Source of the DNA: Chitinophagaceae bacterium
Lineage (GTDB): Bacteria; Bacteroidota; Bacteroidia; Chitinophagales; Chitinophagaceae
Assembly: GCA_017307755.1 (NCBI GenBank)
Contig: JAFKGQ010000003.1
Span: forward strand, 1-64,000
Reading direction: 5' to 3'
Length of the DNA: 64,000 nucleotides
Part shown: piece after piece, positions 18,084-26,606 of the stretch
How the letters are laid out: each line of letters begins with the position of its first letter
Numbering within the stretch: the first letter of the stretch is position 1
Made by a program: the position numbers and the translations under genes
The notes under the pieces: generated by a model
Seen by the model: only the letters and a program-made list of their open reading frames with translations
What the model was told of the DNA's origin: nothing
Databases searched by the model: none

Positions 18084-18143
18084 TTATCCCATGTTTATGG
18101 GGGGGCGTTGGTATTCAGCGCGGATCACCTTGCCCCATACCTA
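18084..18143 (-). pseudogene. Relic of an S24-like gene, last ~18 codons
   Basis: Read on the minus strand, VWGKVIRAEYQRPPINMG ends at a TAA (18084-18086) and matches the C-terminus YGKVIRAEYQGAVIFQG of the intact gene at 13094-13414. A stop lies just upstream in frame and the rest of the gene is missing. The matching DNA is 18110-18139 against 13120-13147. The relic lies directly after the metallo-beta-lactamase stop. Confidence 0.7.
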
Positions 18144-18153
18144 TAGAACCAAA

Positions 18154-19050
18154 TCAGGGCGTGCTAACTTTCTTGTTGAGCTTTTTCAAATAGTCCTGAT
18201 AGCAATTGTCAATGGCCTCATTATATCCCGCGCGGTCAGAAAAGGCTTCCGGGTGATAGCCGTCGCCTGGTTTGTGCTTTTTATCCAGCCCGAACTGGCT
18301 GGCGTGAGCGGCAAACCAGAGATCAAATTGCAGGGCTTTCATTGCAGCCAGCGTATAGGCATAGTCCTTCTCAACCCGGGGATAGGTGGGCATGCTCGGG
18401 AATTTTGTATCATTAAGGAGCGTTGGGATGTTGGCGATGAGTATACGATACGTTCGAACCTCATCCTTCACATCGAAAAGAAAGCTGCTGGCCCCCTTGG
18501 TATGACCCGGATGGTGTAATACTACAACCTGCATGTCCCCCAATCTTATGGTATCCTGTTCGTGCAGCAATCGATCTGCTTTTACCGGCGGGAAAATCAT
18601 CCCATGACCGCCCATTAAAAAGTCCGAATTACCGCCATCAGCCAGTACGGGCGCATCCATTTGCTGGATCATTACCCGGGCGCCGGTAATTTTTTTTATG
18701 GCCGCGAATCCGCCGACATGATCGAAATGTGCCTGGTTCGTCAGTAAGATCCTGATATCCGAAACTTTGAACCCCAGTTCTTCCACATGCCGCCGGATCA
18801 TCGTATCCGACCCCGGAATCCCGGTGTTGATCAGGATATGACCTTTGGGGGTGGTGATAAGATAGCTGCCAAGTTCATAGCTTCCAACATAGTAGAGATT
18901 GCCGGCAATACGAAACGGCTTGTATTCCTGTATCCAGGACGGCTGAAAATTAGGTAGTGGAACGAGCTTTTGAGCGACGGAATGGATGCTGAGGAAAGGT
19001 AGGACTGCTGCAAGCAGCAAGGTCGTGAAGCGAAAATTAAATTTTTTCAT
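18154..19050 (-). CDS. Subclass B3 metallo-beta-lactamase, GOB-like with Gln at ligand 116
   Basis: 298 residues from ATG 19050, giving a signal peptide (MKKFNFRFTTLLLAAVLPF, cleavage near VAQ); periplasmic. The zinc motif reads NQAHFDHVGG: Gln106, His108, Asp110, His111, where B3 enzymes normally have HxHxDH. His183 (HHPGHTKGASS) and His249 (AAHASQFG) are the remaining ligands. Gln in the first position is the hallmark of GOB enzymes of Elizabethkingia. The surrounding residues (ADGGNSDFLMGGHG, LHHPGHTKG) also follow the GOB pattern. Beta-lactam hydrolysis is therefore likely but unproven, since many environmental B3-like proteins have weak activity. The next gene downstream of its own start region is a serine-hydrolase pseudogene. 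Confidence 0.9.
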   Translation of the reverse strand: MKKFNFRFTTLLLAAVLPFLSIHSVAQKLVPLPNFQPSWIQEYKPFRIAGNLYYVGSYELGSYLITTPKGHILINTGIPGSDTMIRRHVEELGFKVSDIRILLTNQAHFDHVGGFAAIKKITGARVMIQQMDAPVLADGGNSDFLMGGHGMIFPPVKADRLLHEQDTIRLGDMQVVVLHHPGHTKGASSFLFDVKDEVRTYRILIANIPTLLNDTKFPSMPTYPRVEKDYAYTLAAMKALQFDLWFAAHASQFGLDKKHKPGDGYHPEAFSDRAGYNEAIDNCYQDYLKKLNKKVSTP

Positions 19051-19187
19051 GAGACGTAAGCTTGGAACATATCCGGCCACTCGAAACTAAAATTAAAAAG
19101 CAAGAAAGGAAGCATGGATTTGATCGACGGTCATTCAGGCTACTTAAAGGGCACAAAAAGAGGCCGATATCCAGGCAGTTGATGCCT

Positions 19188-20365
19188 TTACCTGACGGGA
19201 AAAGCCTTGAGCAAACTATATAGCATCAAATTGGGATCTTGAAACCGCCGATCCTGACTCAGCTTGACGACGACCAGATCTTTTGAAGGGATGACAAATA
19301 TGTATTGGCCATCGAGGCCCCGGCAGGAGAAGCAATCAGGAGGTACATCAGGCAAATTGCGCCAGGCCGGAGAGCCCCTTCCGCCCGTGGTATTGACCCA
19401 CCAAAACGCACCGTACTCACCGTTAAAGTCTTCGATATTATGTATACCGGAAGGGCTCGCCGTCCATCGCACCCATCCTTCCGGCAATAGGCGTTCACCA
19501 TTCCATACACCGTCGTTCAAGTATAAGAGGCCGAAGCGCGCCCAGTCGCGGGCTGTCGCGTAGCAATAGGAACACCCAACAAAAGAGCCGGAGGCATCGG
19601 GTTCGAGCAGGGTATGCCGCATTCCTATTTTATAGAACAGCTGATCATAAGGAAACCGGTAATATTCCGGCGTTCGTCTTTTTGCCATTCGGGGACCGCG
19701 ACAGGATCGCAAATATTCAATCGTTTTTGTTTGACCAAAATGCCTGTAAGGGCATTCATAACGCTTTTGGTCATGGACCAACCTAAAAGAGGCATCTGCG
19801 ACGTGAATCCGGCGGCATATTTTTCTGCTACGATCTGTCCTTTGTAAACCACGACGAAAGCTCTTGTACCCCATTCCTCGTTACGGGCGGAATCGAAGAA
19901 AGCTGCGTCCTCCGCGGCCTTCAGCTTTGCCGTATCGATGTCCACCGGCAATGTACCGGTGAGCCGTTCTCCCCGCGGCCAGGGTAGGGTATCCTGCAAA
20001 GCTTCGGGAGGGGCGGCGAGAGCGAAACGTTGACTGCGTAACTGTCCCTCCGTTATCCCGTTGATGAGAGTGGCACCCAGCTCCTGACGGTAGATAGCTT
20101 TTCTTCCGGCCAGACAGAAAATAGATGCGGAGACAGAGCTATCATGGATATTGACCTCGACGCTTGCGAGACAGAAGGGAAATCTGTAAAAGTCTTGTTT
20201 TTTGATGTCGTTCGGATTTCGACCCGAGACAAAAACGGCTGAGCAAGTCGCTTGGGCAGCATATCCCGATATAATAGGAAAGTATGTCCAGCAATACAGA
20301 AGGAACGTCAAAAGGAATAGTATCAGGAGAAAGTTTAGGCCGCGTCGGATCAATTTTTTTAGCAT
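19188..20365 (-). pseudogene. Class C beta-lactamase-fold serine hydrolase, broken by deletion and frameshift
   Basis: Two minus-strand frames together make one protein. From ATG 20365 (MLKKLIRRGLNFLL..., membrane anchor) the first frame holds the catalytic SxxK (GWSMTKSVMNALTG) and reaches PEWQKDERRNIT, then ends at 19625. The second frame, from about 19670 to 19188, continues with EYYRFPYDQLFYKIGMRH, YATARDWARFGLLYLNDGVW and GLDGQYIFVIP. In the family roughly 60 residues lie between these two parts, including the YxN/YxS catalytic Tyr; here they are absent and the frame changes. So an internal deletion plus frameshift around 19650-19680 has inactivated it. An ATG at 20416 would add 17 residues. 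Confidence 0.85.
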
Positions 20366-20577
20366 AGGCAGGTAACCGGGATGATGCCGGGGTTTTCTGA
20401 GACGGCTAAAATGCATTATTCCACACGGGTACTGCGGAATTTATCGAACCTAAGCCCGGATGATATTACTGCGGTAGAGGAGTTCATAAAACGATTTATG
20501 ACTAAAATAAATAACCTGTGACCGCCTACGACGAATTGTATAAGCAGAAATACCTCCACGACATTTTCGTGAATTTG

Positions 20578-20982
20578 TTAGACTCTATAATACTTATACC
20601 CTCGGCAGCAAGTAGCTAGTACAATCAATAATTCAATCACTCTTACCTGCCAGAATTTTATACGCCGCACTCCTCCAAATGACATCTCAGCCCAGTGCCC
20701 TGTCCACAAATTGTATAACATATAAACCAGTAAAGAAAACGAGATAAGAAATGGAATAAATATCACTATTGCCTGTACCGTAGATGAAAGTCTATCAATA
20801 TATAACAGGAAATAAGGAAGGAATATTAGAACTGATGTTATTAAAGAACTCAATAATAATATGCCCGCAGAAAAAGCGTCCCGATTCAGTAATGCAGTTA
20901 TTATGCACAGAATCAAGGTCAGCGCATTACAAATAAAAAGGGCTGGCAAATACATTCTTAAAAAAATCGGTTTTTTAGGCAT
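20578..20982 (-). CDS. Small integral membrane protein
   Basis: 134 residues with about four hydrophobic segments (LPALFICNALTLILCIITAL, AGILLLSSLITSVLIFLPYF, AIVIFIPFLISFSLLVYML, and a weaker one near IELLIVLATCC) and an N-terminal Lys-rich start (MPKKPIF). No motif is recognised. Codon use and the ordered membrane segments support a real gene, but it stands alone. Confidence 0.55.
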   Translation of the reverse strand: MPKKPIFLRMYLPALFICNALTLILCIITALLNRDAFSAGILLLSSLITSVLIFLPYFLLYIDRLSSTVQAIVIFIPFLISFSLLVYMLYNLWTGHWAEMSFGGVRRIKFWQVRVIELLIVLATCCRGYKYYRV

Positions 20983-21074
20983 AGGTATAATTGGGATTAC
21001 AGCTTTTTTGAGGTGTAATAACGATCTTTTTATACTCGTTATTTCAATGCACCATTGGTTTGGAAAAAGAGCAT

Positions 21075-21100
21075 AAAAAAAGGCCGCATTGCTGCGACCT
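21075..21100 (-). terminator. Rho-independent terminator, distal of a tandem pair
   Basis: On the minus strand AGGTCGCA pairs with TGCGGCCT across GCAA, followed by TTTTTTT. It is nearly the same stem sequence as the next terminator and the one behind tRNA-Phe. Confidence 0.6.
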
Positions 21101-21114
21101 GCTTAATGCGTTGC

Positions 21115-21146
21115 AAAAAAGAAAGGTCACATCTTTGCGACCTTTC
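21115..21146 (-). terminator. Rho-independent terminator, proximal of a tandem pair
   Basis: On the minus strand an 11-bp stem (GAAAGGTCGCA with TGTGACCTTTC, one G-U pair) is followed by TTTTTT. No recognisable gene reads into it from 21147-21600, which is why this stretch deserves a second look. Confidence 0.65.
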
Positions 21147-21341
21147 GGCGTGGACTGGAACCCCCAGATATCGAACCTGGATGGAGTCGATGTCCAGGCC
21201 GTCGAAGCCTTCATAGAGCGATTTCAGATAGAAATAGGAAAGCCTTAGAAAATCGATGGGCTGCTTTCCATCTAGGATTGCAACCCTTTCCCTTTGTTCA
21301 AAAAACTTGTGATAAATTCGAGGATACTTAAAGGACCTTAG

Positions 21342-21458
21342 ATGGAGAAAATCCTGAAAATTCTTTTGATCGTAATAGTAGTAGCTGTTATTGCCTTATT
21401 GGCATTTTATATGTTGTTTATTTATCTCATGGGACGTGGTTTTGTACATGGCAATTAG
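21342..21458 (+). CDS. Candidate 38-residue single-pass membrane protein
   Basis: ATG 21342 opens a 38-codon frame: MEKILKILLIVIVVAVIALL, then AFYMLFIYLMGRGFVHGN. The pattern is a charged start, one strong membrane helix and a short basic tail. A purine-rich AAAGGA lies about 8 bases before the start, and TAAATTCG (21313-21320), one base off the -7 consensus, lies upstream. No homologue is known to me; the organised composition is the main evidence. Confidence 0.5.
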   Translation: MEKILKILLIVIVVAVIALLAFYMLFIYLMGRGFVHGN

Positions 21459-21606
21459 ATAAGCTGGCCTTACTAATAATGCCTTACACGATAAGCGACT
21501 TTTGGTAGGCTAAAGAGCATCCACTTTGGCTTTTCTATACTATGGATTGAATATTTTCAACCTTATTCTATGATCCACCATATTCTGACAATCACGGTGT
21601 TAGCAA

Positions 21607-21636
21607 TAAGAAAAGGCCACATTTCTGTGACCTTTT
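21607..21636 (-). terminator. Terminator of tRNA-Phe
   Basis: On the minus strand AAAAGGTCACA pairs with TGTGGCCTTTT across GAAA (one G-U pair) and is followed by CTTATT. It begins 6 bases after the tRNA end. Confidence 0.65.
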
Positions 21637-21641
21637 AGCTG

Positions 21642-21714
21642 TGGTGTGGGGCGGGATCGAACCGCCGACACAAGGATTTTCAGTCCTTTGCTCTACCGAC
21701 TGAGCTACCGCACC
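21642..21714 (-). tRNA. tRNA-Phe (anticodon GAA)
   Basis: A 73-base cloverleaf on the minus strand. D arm GCTC/GAGC, anticodon stem AAGGA/TCCTT around loop CTGAAAA (anticodon GAA), variable loop GTGTC, T arm GGCGG-TTCGATC-CCGCC and discriminator A. CCA is not encoded as a full tail. The acceptor stem GGTGCGG/CCACACC has one C-A mismatch at the fifth pair. A -7 box lies 48 bases upstream and a terminator directly downstream. Confidence 0.93.
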
Positions 21715-21761
21715 GCTTGACTCATCTTCCTTACCGGAAGGGAGTTCCCCGATTGGGGTAG

Positions 21762-21769
21762 CAAAAGTA
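21762..21769 (-). promoter_or_regulatory. -7 box for tRNA-Phe
   Basis: TACTTTTG on the minus strand fits TAnnTTTG and lies 48 bases before the tRNA 5' end. Between them CCCCAATCGGGG and CCTTCCGGTAAGG can fold, as expected for a processed leader. Confidence 0.5.
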
Positions 21770-21968
21770 AGGCATTCCCCGCAAGTTTCCGAATTATCAA
21801 CAGGAAATCCTCAAAAAAATGCGAAACAGGTCCTTGATGTTATGGGTCCTGATTTGCAGCCTTTTCTACAAGGTATTCTCCGAAAATCACACCGAAAGAA
21901 TTACCGGATTTTAAGACCAAAAATGCCTGATTCTTTATAATTTGGATGCGGTTAAAGTAAATATCCTT

Positions 21969-22754
21969 ATGAGCTTTATCGATAAATCAGCCGCAGATCT
22001 GAAAAAATTCGGGGAGAAGAAAAGCGAGGAATATGCCCATGCTGCCCCCTTTCCCAGTATTATTTTTGACGATTTTTTTATTCCCGAAAAGCTAAAAGAG
22101 ATCCTGGAAGAATTTCCAGACCTGACAAAAAAGCCTGATATCAGGTTCAATGATGACAACCAGATCAAGCGAGCCTCCCGGGGAGAAGCGAGGTTTGGGG
22201 AGAAGACGAAGCAGTTTATGCATTATATGAATTCAGAGCCCTTCCTGGAATTTCTGGAAGAACTCACGGGGATCGAGAACCTCATCCCCGACCCTCATTT
22301 TGAAGGAGGGGGATGCCACCAGATCCTGCCTGGCGGCAAACTGGCCATCCATGCGGATTTCAATACACACCCCGCGACAAAGCTGGACAGAAGATTGAAT
22401 GTACTGGTATATCTGAATGAGGATTGGGAAGAATCTTATGGAGGACATTTCGAACTCTGGGATATTGAAATGAAAGGTCACGTAAAACGGATATTGCCCG
22501 TATTTAATCGGATGGCTATCTTTTCCACCACCAGCAATTCCTATCATGGGCATCCCGATCCCCTGACCTGCCCTCCGGACAGGACCCGTAAATCGCTGGC
22601 GCTATATTATTATACCAACGGCAGACCGGAAGAAGAGAAGAACGAGACTCATCTTACGCTGTTCAAGGATAGACCCCAGGATGCGGGGAGACCGAAATAC
22701 AAGAAGCCAAAGGGACTGAAAAAGATCTACCTCAAGCTGACAGGAAAATATTAA
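21969..22754 (+). CDS. 2-oxoglutarate/Fe(II)-dependent oxygenase (prolyl 4-hydroxylase-like)
   Basis: 261 residues from ATG 21969; nine upstream codons from 21942 are less likely. The double-stranded beta-helix motifs are IHADFN (His-x-Asp), SYGGHFELWD and a distal His in SNSYHGHPDPL, followed by RKSLALYYYTNG, where the Arg would bind 2-oxoglutarate. The N-terminal PFPSIIFDDFFIPEKLKEI is typical of the 2OG-FeII_Oxy_3 type. These enzymes hydroxylate proteins, sugars or small molecules. The stop overlaps the next start (TAATG), so it is translationally coupled to an AraC regulator. Confidence 0.9.
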   Translation: MSFIDKSAADLKKFGEKKSEEYAHAAPFPSIIFDDFFIPEKLKEILEEFPDLTKKPDIRFNDDNQIKRASRGEARFGEKTKQFMHYMNSEPFLEFLEELTGIENLIPDPHFEGGGCHQILPGGKLAIHADFNTHPATKLDRRLNVLVYLNEDWEESYGGHFELWDIEMKGHVKRILPVFNRMAIFSTTSNSYHGHPDPLTCPPDRTRKSLALYYYTNGRPEEEKNETHLTLFKDRPQDAGRPKYKKPKGLKKIYLKLTGKY

Positions 22755-23467
22755 TGCAATACATCACCACTCCGCCTCACCCGGCACTAACGCCATATAT
22801 CGACGCCTACTGGTCTGTGAACGGCGCCGGGCATGGCACGGTGACCAACAGGATTCTGCCGGATGGATGTGTGGATATCATTTTTAATGTGGGAGAAGAT
22901 GACCAGGTCATGAAGAGTGGTAAAGCGTACCTTGTCGGTACGATGACCCGTACCATAGAAAGTATGGTAAATCCGGATACACACCTCGTAGGGGTACGAT
23001 TTAAGCCCGCAGCTTTTTCTGTTTTTTACAAGTTTTCTTCCCTGCATGAGATCACTGACCGTGCTATCGAATGCGAAAAGGGATTGGCGCCGGCACTCGC
23101 GTGTATGAAAGCACCTACGGAGGGATGGAATAAGTTTTTCCTGGAAAAGGTGTCTGAACCCGGACATGCGCTTTTTCCCATATTGGAAGATATACAGCGT
23201 CGTCACGGGCAGGTCCGGGTGGAAGAACTGACCAGACGGCATTTTGTAACAGCGCGTCAGCTAGAGCGGAGCTTTAAATACTACACCGGTATCAGTCCGA
23301 AGGAGTTCATCAACCAGGCGCGTTTCCGGCATGCGCTACAGGCTATCCGTCACAGACAGCCAGGGAAAGATCTGGCCGACATCGCTTTTGCCTGCGGATA
23401 TTATGATCAGGCACACCTCTCCAACGAGATCAGGAGATATTCCGGTACGATGCCCTCGCAACTATAA
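22754..23467 (+). CDS. AraC-family regulator with N-terminal DUF6597-like domain
   Basis: 237 residues. The N-terminal sensor domain reads LTPYIDAYWSVNG, ILPDGCVDIIFNVGE and LVGVRFKPAAFSVF, as in AraC regulators with a DUF6597 domain. The C-terminal DNA-binding domain is VEELTRRHFVTARQLERSFK, then DLADIAFACGYYDQAHLSNE with RRYSGTMPSQL. Its ATG overlaps the oxygenase stop by one base, so the pair is made together. It probably belongs to a one-gene regulon or controls the neighbouring VOC gene. Confidence 0.92.
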   Translation: MQYITTPPHPALTPYIDAYWSVNGAGHGTVTNRILPDGCVDIIFNVGEDDQVMKSGKAYLVGTMTRTIESMVNPDTHLVGVRFKPAAFSVFYKFSSLHEITDRAIECEKGLAPALACMKAPTEGWNKFFLEKVSEPGHALFPILEDIQRRHGQVRVEELTRRHFVTARQLERSFKYYTGISPKEFINQARFRHALQAIRHRQPGKDLADIAFACGYYDQAHLSNEIRRYSGTMPSQL

Positions 23468-23528
23468 GGGATACTTTTGTCGTATTTTTCCAAACCGGGG
23501 TACTGGGGTCAGAATTAATTTTACTATT

Positions 23529-23921
23529 ATGATAAAATTTGCATACACCATCCTCTATGTAGCGGATGTAGAAAAGGCGATCGCCTTTTACGAACAGGCT
23601 TTTGGGTTTACACGGAAATTTGTCGTGCCTGGCGGCGAGTATGGAGAGCTGAGCACAGGAGATACAGCTCTTGGCTTTGCGGCTTTCTGGCTGGCTAAAA
23701 AAAACCTGCCCGGGGGATTTATCGAAAGCAACACCAGGGAGAAGCCGCTCGGGGTAGAGATAGCCTTTGCCACCGAAGATGTGGAGGCTGTCTTCCAAAG
23801 AGCCGTGACGGCGGGCGCCATTGCTGTCGAGAAAGCAAAAGCAAAACCCTGGGGTCAGACTATAGCGTATGTAAGAGATCCGGATGGATTTCTTATAGAG
23901 ATTTGTACGCCATTGGGTTAA
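23529..23921 (+). CDS. VOC (glyoxalase/bleomycin-resistance) superfamily protein
   Basis: 130 residues from ATG 23529 (MIKFAYTILYVADVEKAIAF). The upstream open frame to 23331 overlaps the AraC gene and is discarded. Two beta-alpha-beta-beta-beta modules are recognisable: YTILYVADVEKAIAFYEQAF and VEIAFATEDVEAVFQRAV, with the closing YVRDPDGFLIEICTP. Metal ligands would be a Glu/His set, of which Glu near the end is clear. The family covers lyases, dioxygenases and drug-binding proteins, so the activity is unknown. It converges on recQ with a 6-base gap. Confidence 0.88.
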   Translation: MIKFAYTILYVADVEKAIAFYEQAFGFTRKFVVPGGEYGELSTGDTALGFAAFWLAKKNLPGGFIESNTREKPLGVEIAFATEDVEAVFQRAVTAGAIAVEKAKAKPWGQTIAYVRDPDGFLIEICTPLG

Positions 23922-23927
23922 CCATCG

Positions 23928-26204
23928 CTACATCCCGTATTCGCTGAGGAATTTGATCCGCATGATCTTCAACTGCTCCCAGGTGAAGTTGCCGTCGGAG
24001 AGTTCCTGTTGTGCAACCTGCAGACTGCTGGTTTCGCAACCTTTGAAATAATCGATGATCTCCTCCTGCTCGTATTCGTCCAGCATTTCGTCGACGGCGT
24101 AGTCCAGGTTGAGCTTGGTACCGCTGGCGGCGATGGTTTCCATGTCTTCCAGCAGAGCGTCCAGACGCAGGTCTTTATTTTTTGCGATGGTTTCCAGGGG
24201 GATCTTTTTATCCACCTGTTGTATGATGTATACCTTGTTTACGCTTTTGTTGACGACGCTTTTCATTACGAAGTCATCCGGCTTCTCGATATCATTTTCT
24301 TCCACATATTTGGCTATCAGCTCGATGAAGGGTTTGCCATAGCGGAGGGCCTTGCCTTTGCTGACGCCCTGACATTTCTCCAATTCCTGTGTCGTCGTAG
24401 GATACAGAGTGGCCATATCCTGCAGGGAGGTTTCCAGGAAGATGACAAATGGAGGGAGCTGTTTCTTTTTGGCTTCTTTTTGACGCAGGTCTTTTAGCAG
24501 TTCGAACAGCTTTTCGTCCGTGGAGGTAGTTCCGGAAGCCTGTTCGCCTTCTTCTTCGTCGTCTGCGTTGGCTTCCTCAAACAGGTTGTTGAGAACGATC
24601 TTGAAAGAACGGGGCTTTTTCAGAAAATCCTCGCCTTTCTTTGTGAATTTCAGAACGCCATATTCTTCGATATCCTTTTTTAGCAGGTCTTCCAGCAGGA
24701 GCTGCCGTATCAGAGAATTCCAGAAATGTTCCGGCTCTTCCTTGCCAATACCGAACTCTGCAATGCCTTCGTGACGGAACATATGTATCTGGGGGGTCAG
24801 TTTTCCTGTCAGGATGTTAACGACATAGCCTGTAGCGAAACGTTCGTCCAGCGCCTTGATCGTCTTTAAGACCTTTACGGCATTGTCTTTTGCCTCTACC
24901 CTTTCCTTCGGATGGAGACAGTTGTCACAATTACCGCAATTTTCCGTGGTATACTCCTCGCCAAAATAGCTCATGAGGACTTTCCGGCGGCAAACGCCCG
25001 TCTCGGCATAACCAACCGTCTCGTTTATAAGCTGTGCGCCTACCTCCCGTTCGCTCAGCGGCTTGTCCTTCATCAGGTGTTCCAGCTTGGCGACATCCTT
25101 ATGAGAATAATACAGGATACAGTTGCCTTCCAGTCCATCACGACCGGCCCGTCCCGTCTCCTGGTAATAGTTCTCGATGGATTTGGGGATATTGTAGTGA
25201 ATGACGAATCTAATGTCCGGCTTGTCGATGCCCATTCCGAAAGCGATGGTGGCCACGATGACCTGTACATCCTCGTTGAGGAAAAGGTCCTGTCTTTCGG
25301 CCCGCAGCTTGCTGTCAAGGCCTGCGTGATAAGCCACGGCCTTGATACCGTTGGCAACCAGCATATCGGCCAGCTCTTCGGTGGTCTTTCTGTTGAGTGT
25401 GTAAATGATGCCGCTTTTTCCCTTGTGCTGTACTATATAGCGGACGATACTCTTGATGGTCTGATCTTTTTTGATCTTAGGCTGTATCTCGTAATATAGA
25501 TTCCCTCTGTTAAAGGAAGAGATGAATATTTTGGGGTTGCGTAGTCCCAGGTTCTTTACGATATCGCTTTGCACTTTGGGTGTGGCTGTGGCCGTCAGGG
25601 CGATGACAGGTATATCGGGGTTGATCTGGTCCATCATTTCCCGCAGACGACGGTATTCCGGCCTGAAATCATGTCCCCATTCCGAGATACAATGGGCTTC
25701 ATCCACGGCGAAGAAAGAGATTTTCAGATCGCTGAAAAACTCCATATTCTCCTGCTTGGTGAGGGTTTCGGGGGCTACATACAACATTTTGGTGTGCCCG
25801 TTGAGCAGGTCCTCATGGACTTCCCGGATCTGCTTTTTATTCAATGTAGAATTCAGGAAATGCGCTACGTTATCCTTGCTGCTATAGCTGCGGACCAGAT
25901 CTACCTGGTTCTTCATCAAGGCGATGAGCGGGCTAACGATAATGGCCACCCCCTCGCTGATCATGGCGGGCAGCTGATAACAGAGACTTTTTCCGCCGCC
26001 GGTTGGCATGATGACGAAGGTGTCCTGCCCGGAAAGCAGACATTGGATAATAGCAGACTGATTGTCTTTAAAGGCGTCGAAGCCGAAGTACTCTTGTAAC
26101 TGGGCCTGTAGGGAATCTGAAGGATTGGTTTTTGCTTTTACGGATTTGCTACTGACGGCCTTTGTTTTTCTGGTAACGGTTTTTTTAGTTGTGGTTGTTG
26201 CCAT
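23928..26204 (-). CDS. recQ: ATP-dependent DNA helicase RecQ
   Basis: 758 residues. A Lys/Thr-rich N-terminal tail (~30 residues) precedes the helicase core: [17 protein letters not shown], Walker [38 protein letters not shown], and motif [14 protein letters not shown]. The zinc site is [12 protein letters not shown]...CGNCDNC, followed by a winged helix and an HRDC-like domain ([20 protein letters not shown]). About 130 further helical, acidic residues end the protein and are longer than in E. coli RecQ (~610 residues). RecQ unwinds DNA in recombination and fork repair. Confidence 0.97.
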   Translation of the reverse strand: MATTTTKKTVTRKTKAVSSKSVKAKTNPSDSLQAQLQEYFGFDAFKDNQSAIIQCLLSGQDTFVIMPTGGGKSLCYQLPAMISEGVAIIVSPLIALMKNQVDLVRSYSSKDNVAHFLNSTLNKKQIREVHEDLLNGHTKMLYVAPETLTKQENMEFFSDLKISFFAVDEAHCISEWGHDFRPEYRRLREMMDQINPDIPVIALTATATPKVQSDIVKNLGLRNPKIFISSFNRGNLYYEIQPKIKKDQTIKSIVRYIVQHKGKSGIIYTLNRKTTEELADMLVANGIKAVAYHAGLDSKLRAERQDLFLNEDVQVIVATIAFGMGIDKPDIRFVIHYNIPKSIENYYQETGRAGRDGLEGNCILYYSHKDVAKLEHLMKDKPLSEREVGAQLINETVGYAETGVCRRKVLMSYFGEEYTTENCGNCDNCLHPKERVEAKDNAVKVLKTIKALDERFATGYVVNILTGKLTPQIHMFRHEGIAEFGIGKEEPEHFWNSLIRQLLLEDLLKKDIEEYGVLKFTKKGEDFLKKPRSFKIVLNNLFEEANADDEEEGEQASGTTSTDEKLFELLKDLRQKEAKKKQLPPFVIFLETSLQDMATLYPTTTQELEKCQGVSKGKALRYGKPFIELIAKYVEENDIEKPDDFVMKSVVNKSVNKVYIIQQVDKKIPLETIAKNKDLRLDALLEDMETIAASGTKLNLDYAVDEMLDEYEQEEIIDYFKGCETSSLQVAQQELSDGNFTWEQLKIMRIKFLSEYGM

Positions 26205-26606
26205 GCTCGAATGTTTTCCTCCTCACGGTTTACGATAACCAAAATACCCCGAACAGCCGGAAGTAATTATTCACGAGTTATGATTAACAGGTGAATAAAG
26301 GCGTTCTGTTCGAATGTTGCTCAGAGCCCGGCCTAAGGGTTGGCGAAGTTACACAAAAACGGGGTAAGGCGCGAGCTGTCTTTGTTAAAAATTGAACGAA
26401 CTTTCATAAATATAAGAAAAAATAATATGTATTTGTAATAAAAAAATATCAACATAATTATTTGGCATTCAGATTGTAATGATATGAAACCTGGTTAAAC
26501 CCTATCGAGCGATAAAAGTAAACTCTTAGAGGATGACCAGGATCGCGGATGACGGTAAAAACGAAGGATAATACGTGGATATGACGTAGGTTTGCGAAAT
26601 CTTTTT
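26205..26606. other. 402-bp divergent intergenic region recQ / kdsD
   Basis: No open frame worth a gene. The central 26390-26480 part is strongly AT-rich. The kdsD -7 box is at its right end. I find no convincing recQ promoter match and no RNA fold with a poly-T tail. Confidence 0.5.
26587..26594 (+). promoter_or_regulatory. -7 box of the kdsD-manC operon
   Basis: TAGGTTTG is an exact TAnnTTTG match ending only 12 bases before the ATG at 26607, which implies an almost leaderless message. A -33 TTG is not obvious. Confidence 0.5.

Noticed and set aside
21147..21200. tRNA or tmRNA gene suggested by a T-arm-like fold
   Set aside because: Only the T arm is credible. No matching 5' acceptor strand, D arm or anticodon arm is found upstream on the minus strand, so it is reported only as a puzzle.
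21060..21248. 62-codon plus-strand frame across the tandem terminators
   Set aside because: It runs through two terminator hairpins and has no ribosome site or protein-like pattern in its first half.
23331..23528. N-terminal extension of the VOC protein
   Set aside because: It overlaps the AraC gene in another frame, and the VOC fold starts at ATG 23529.
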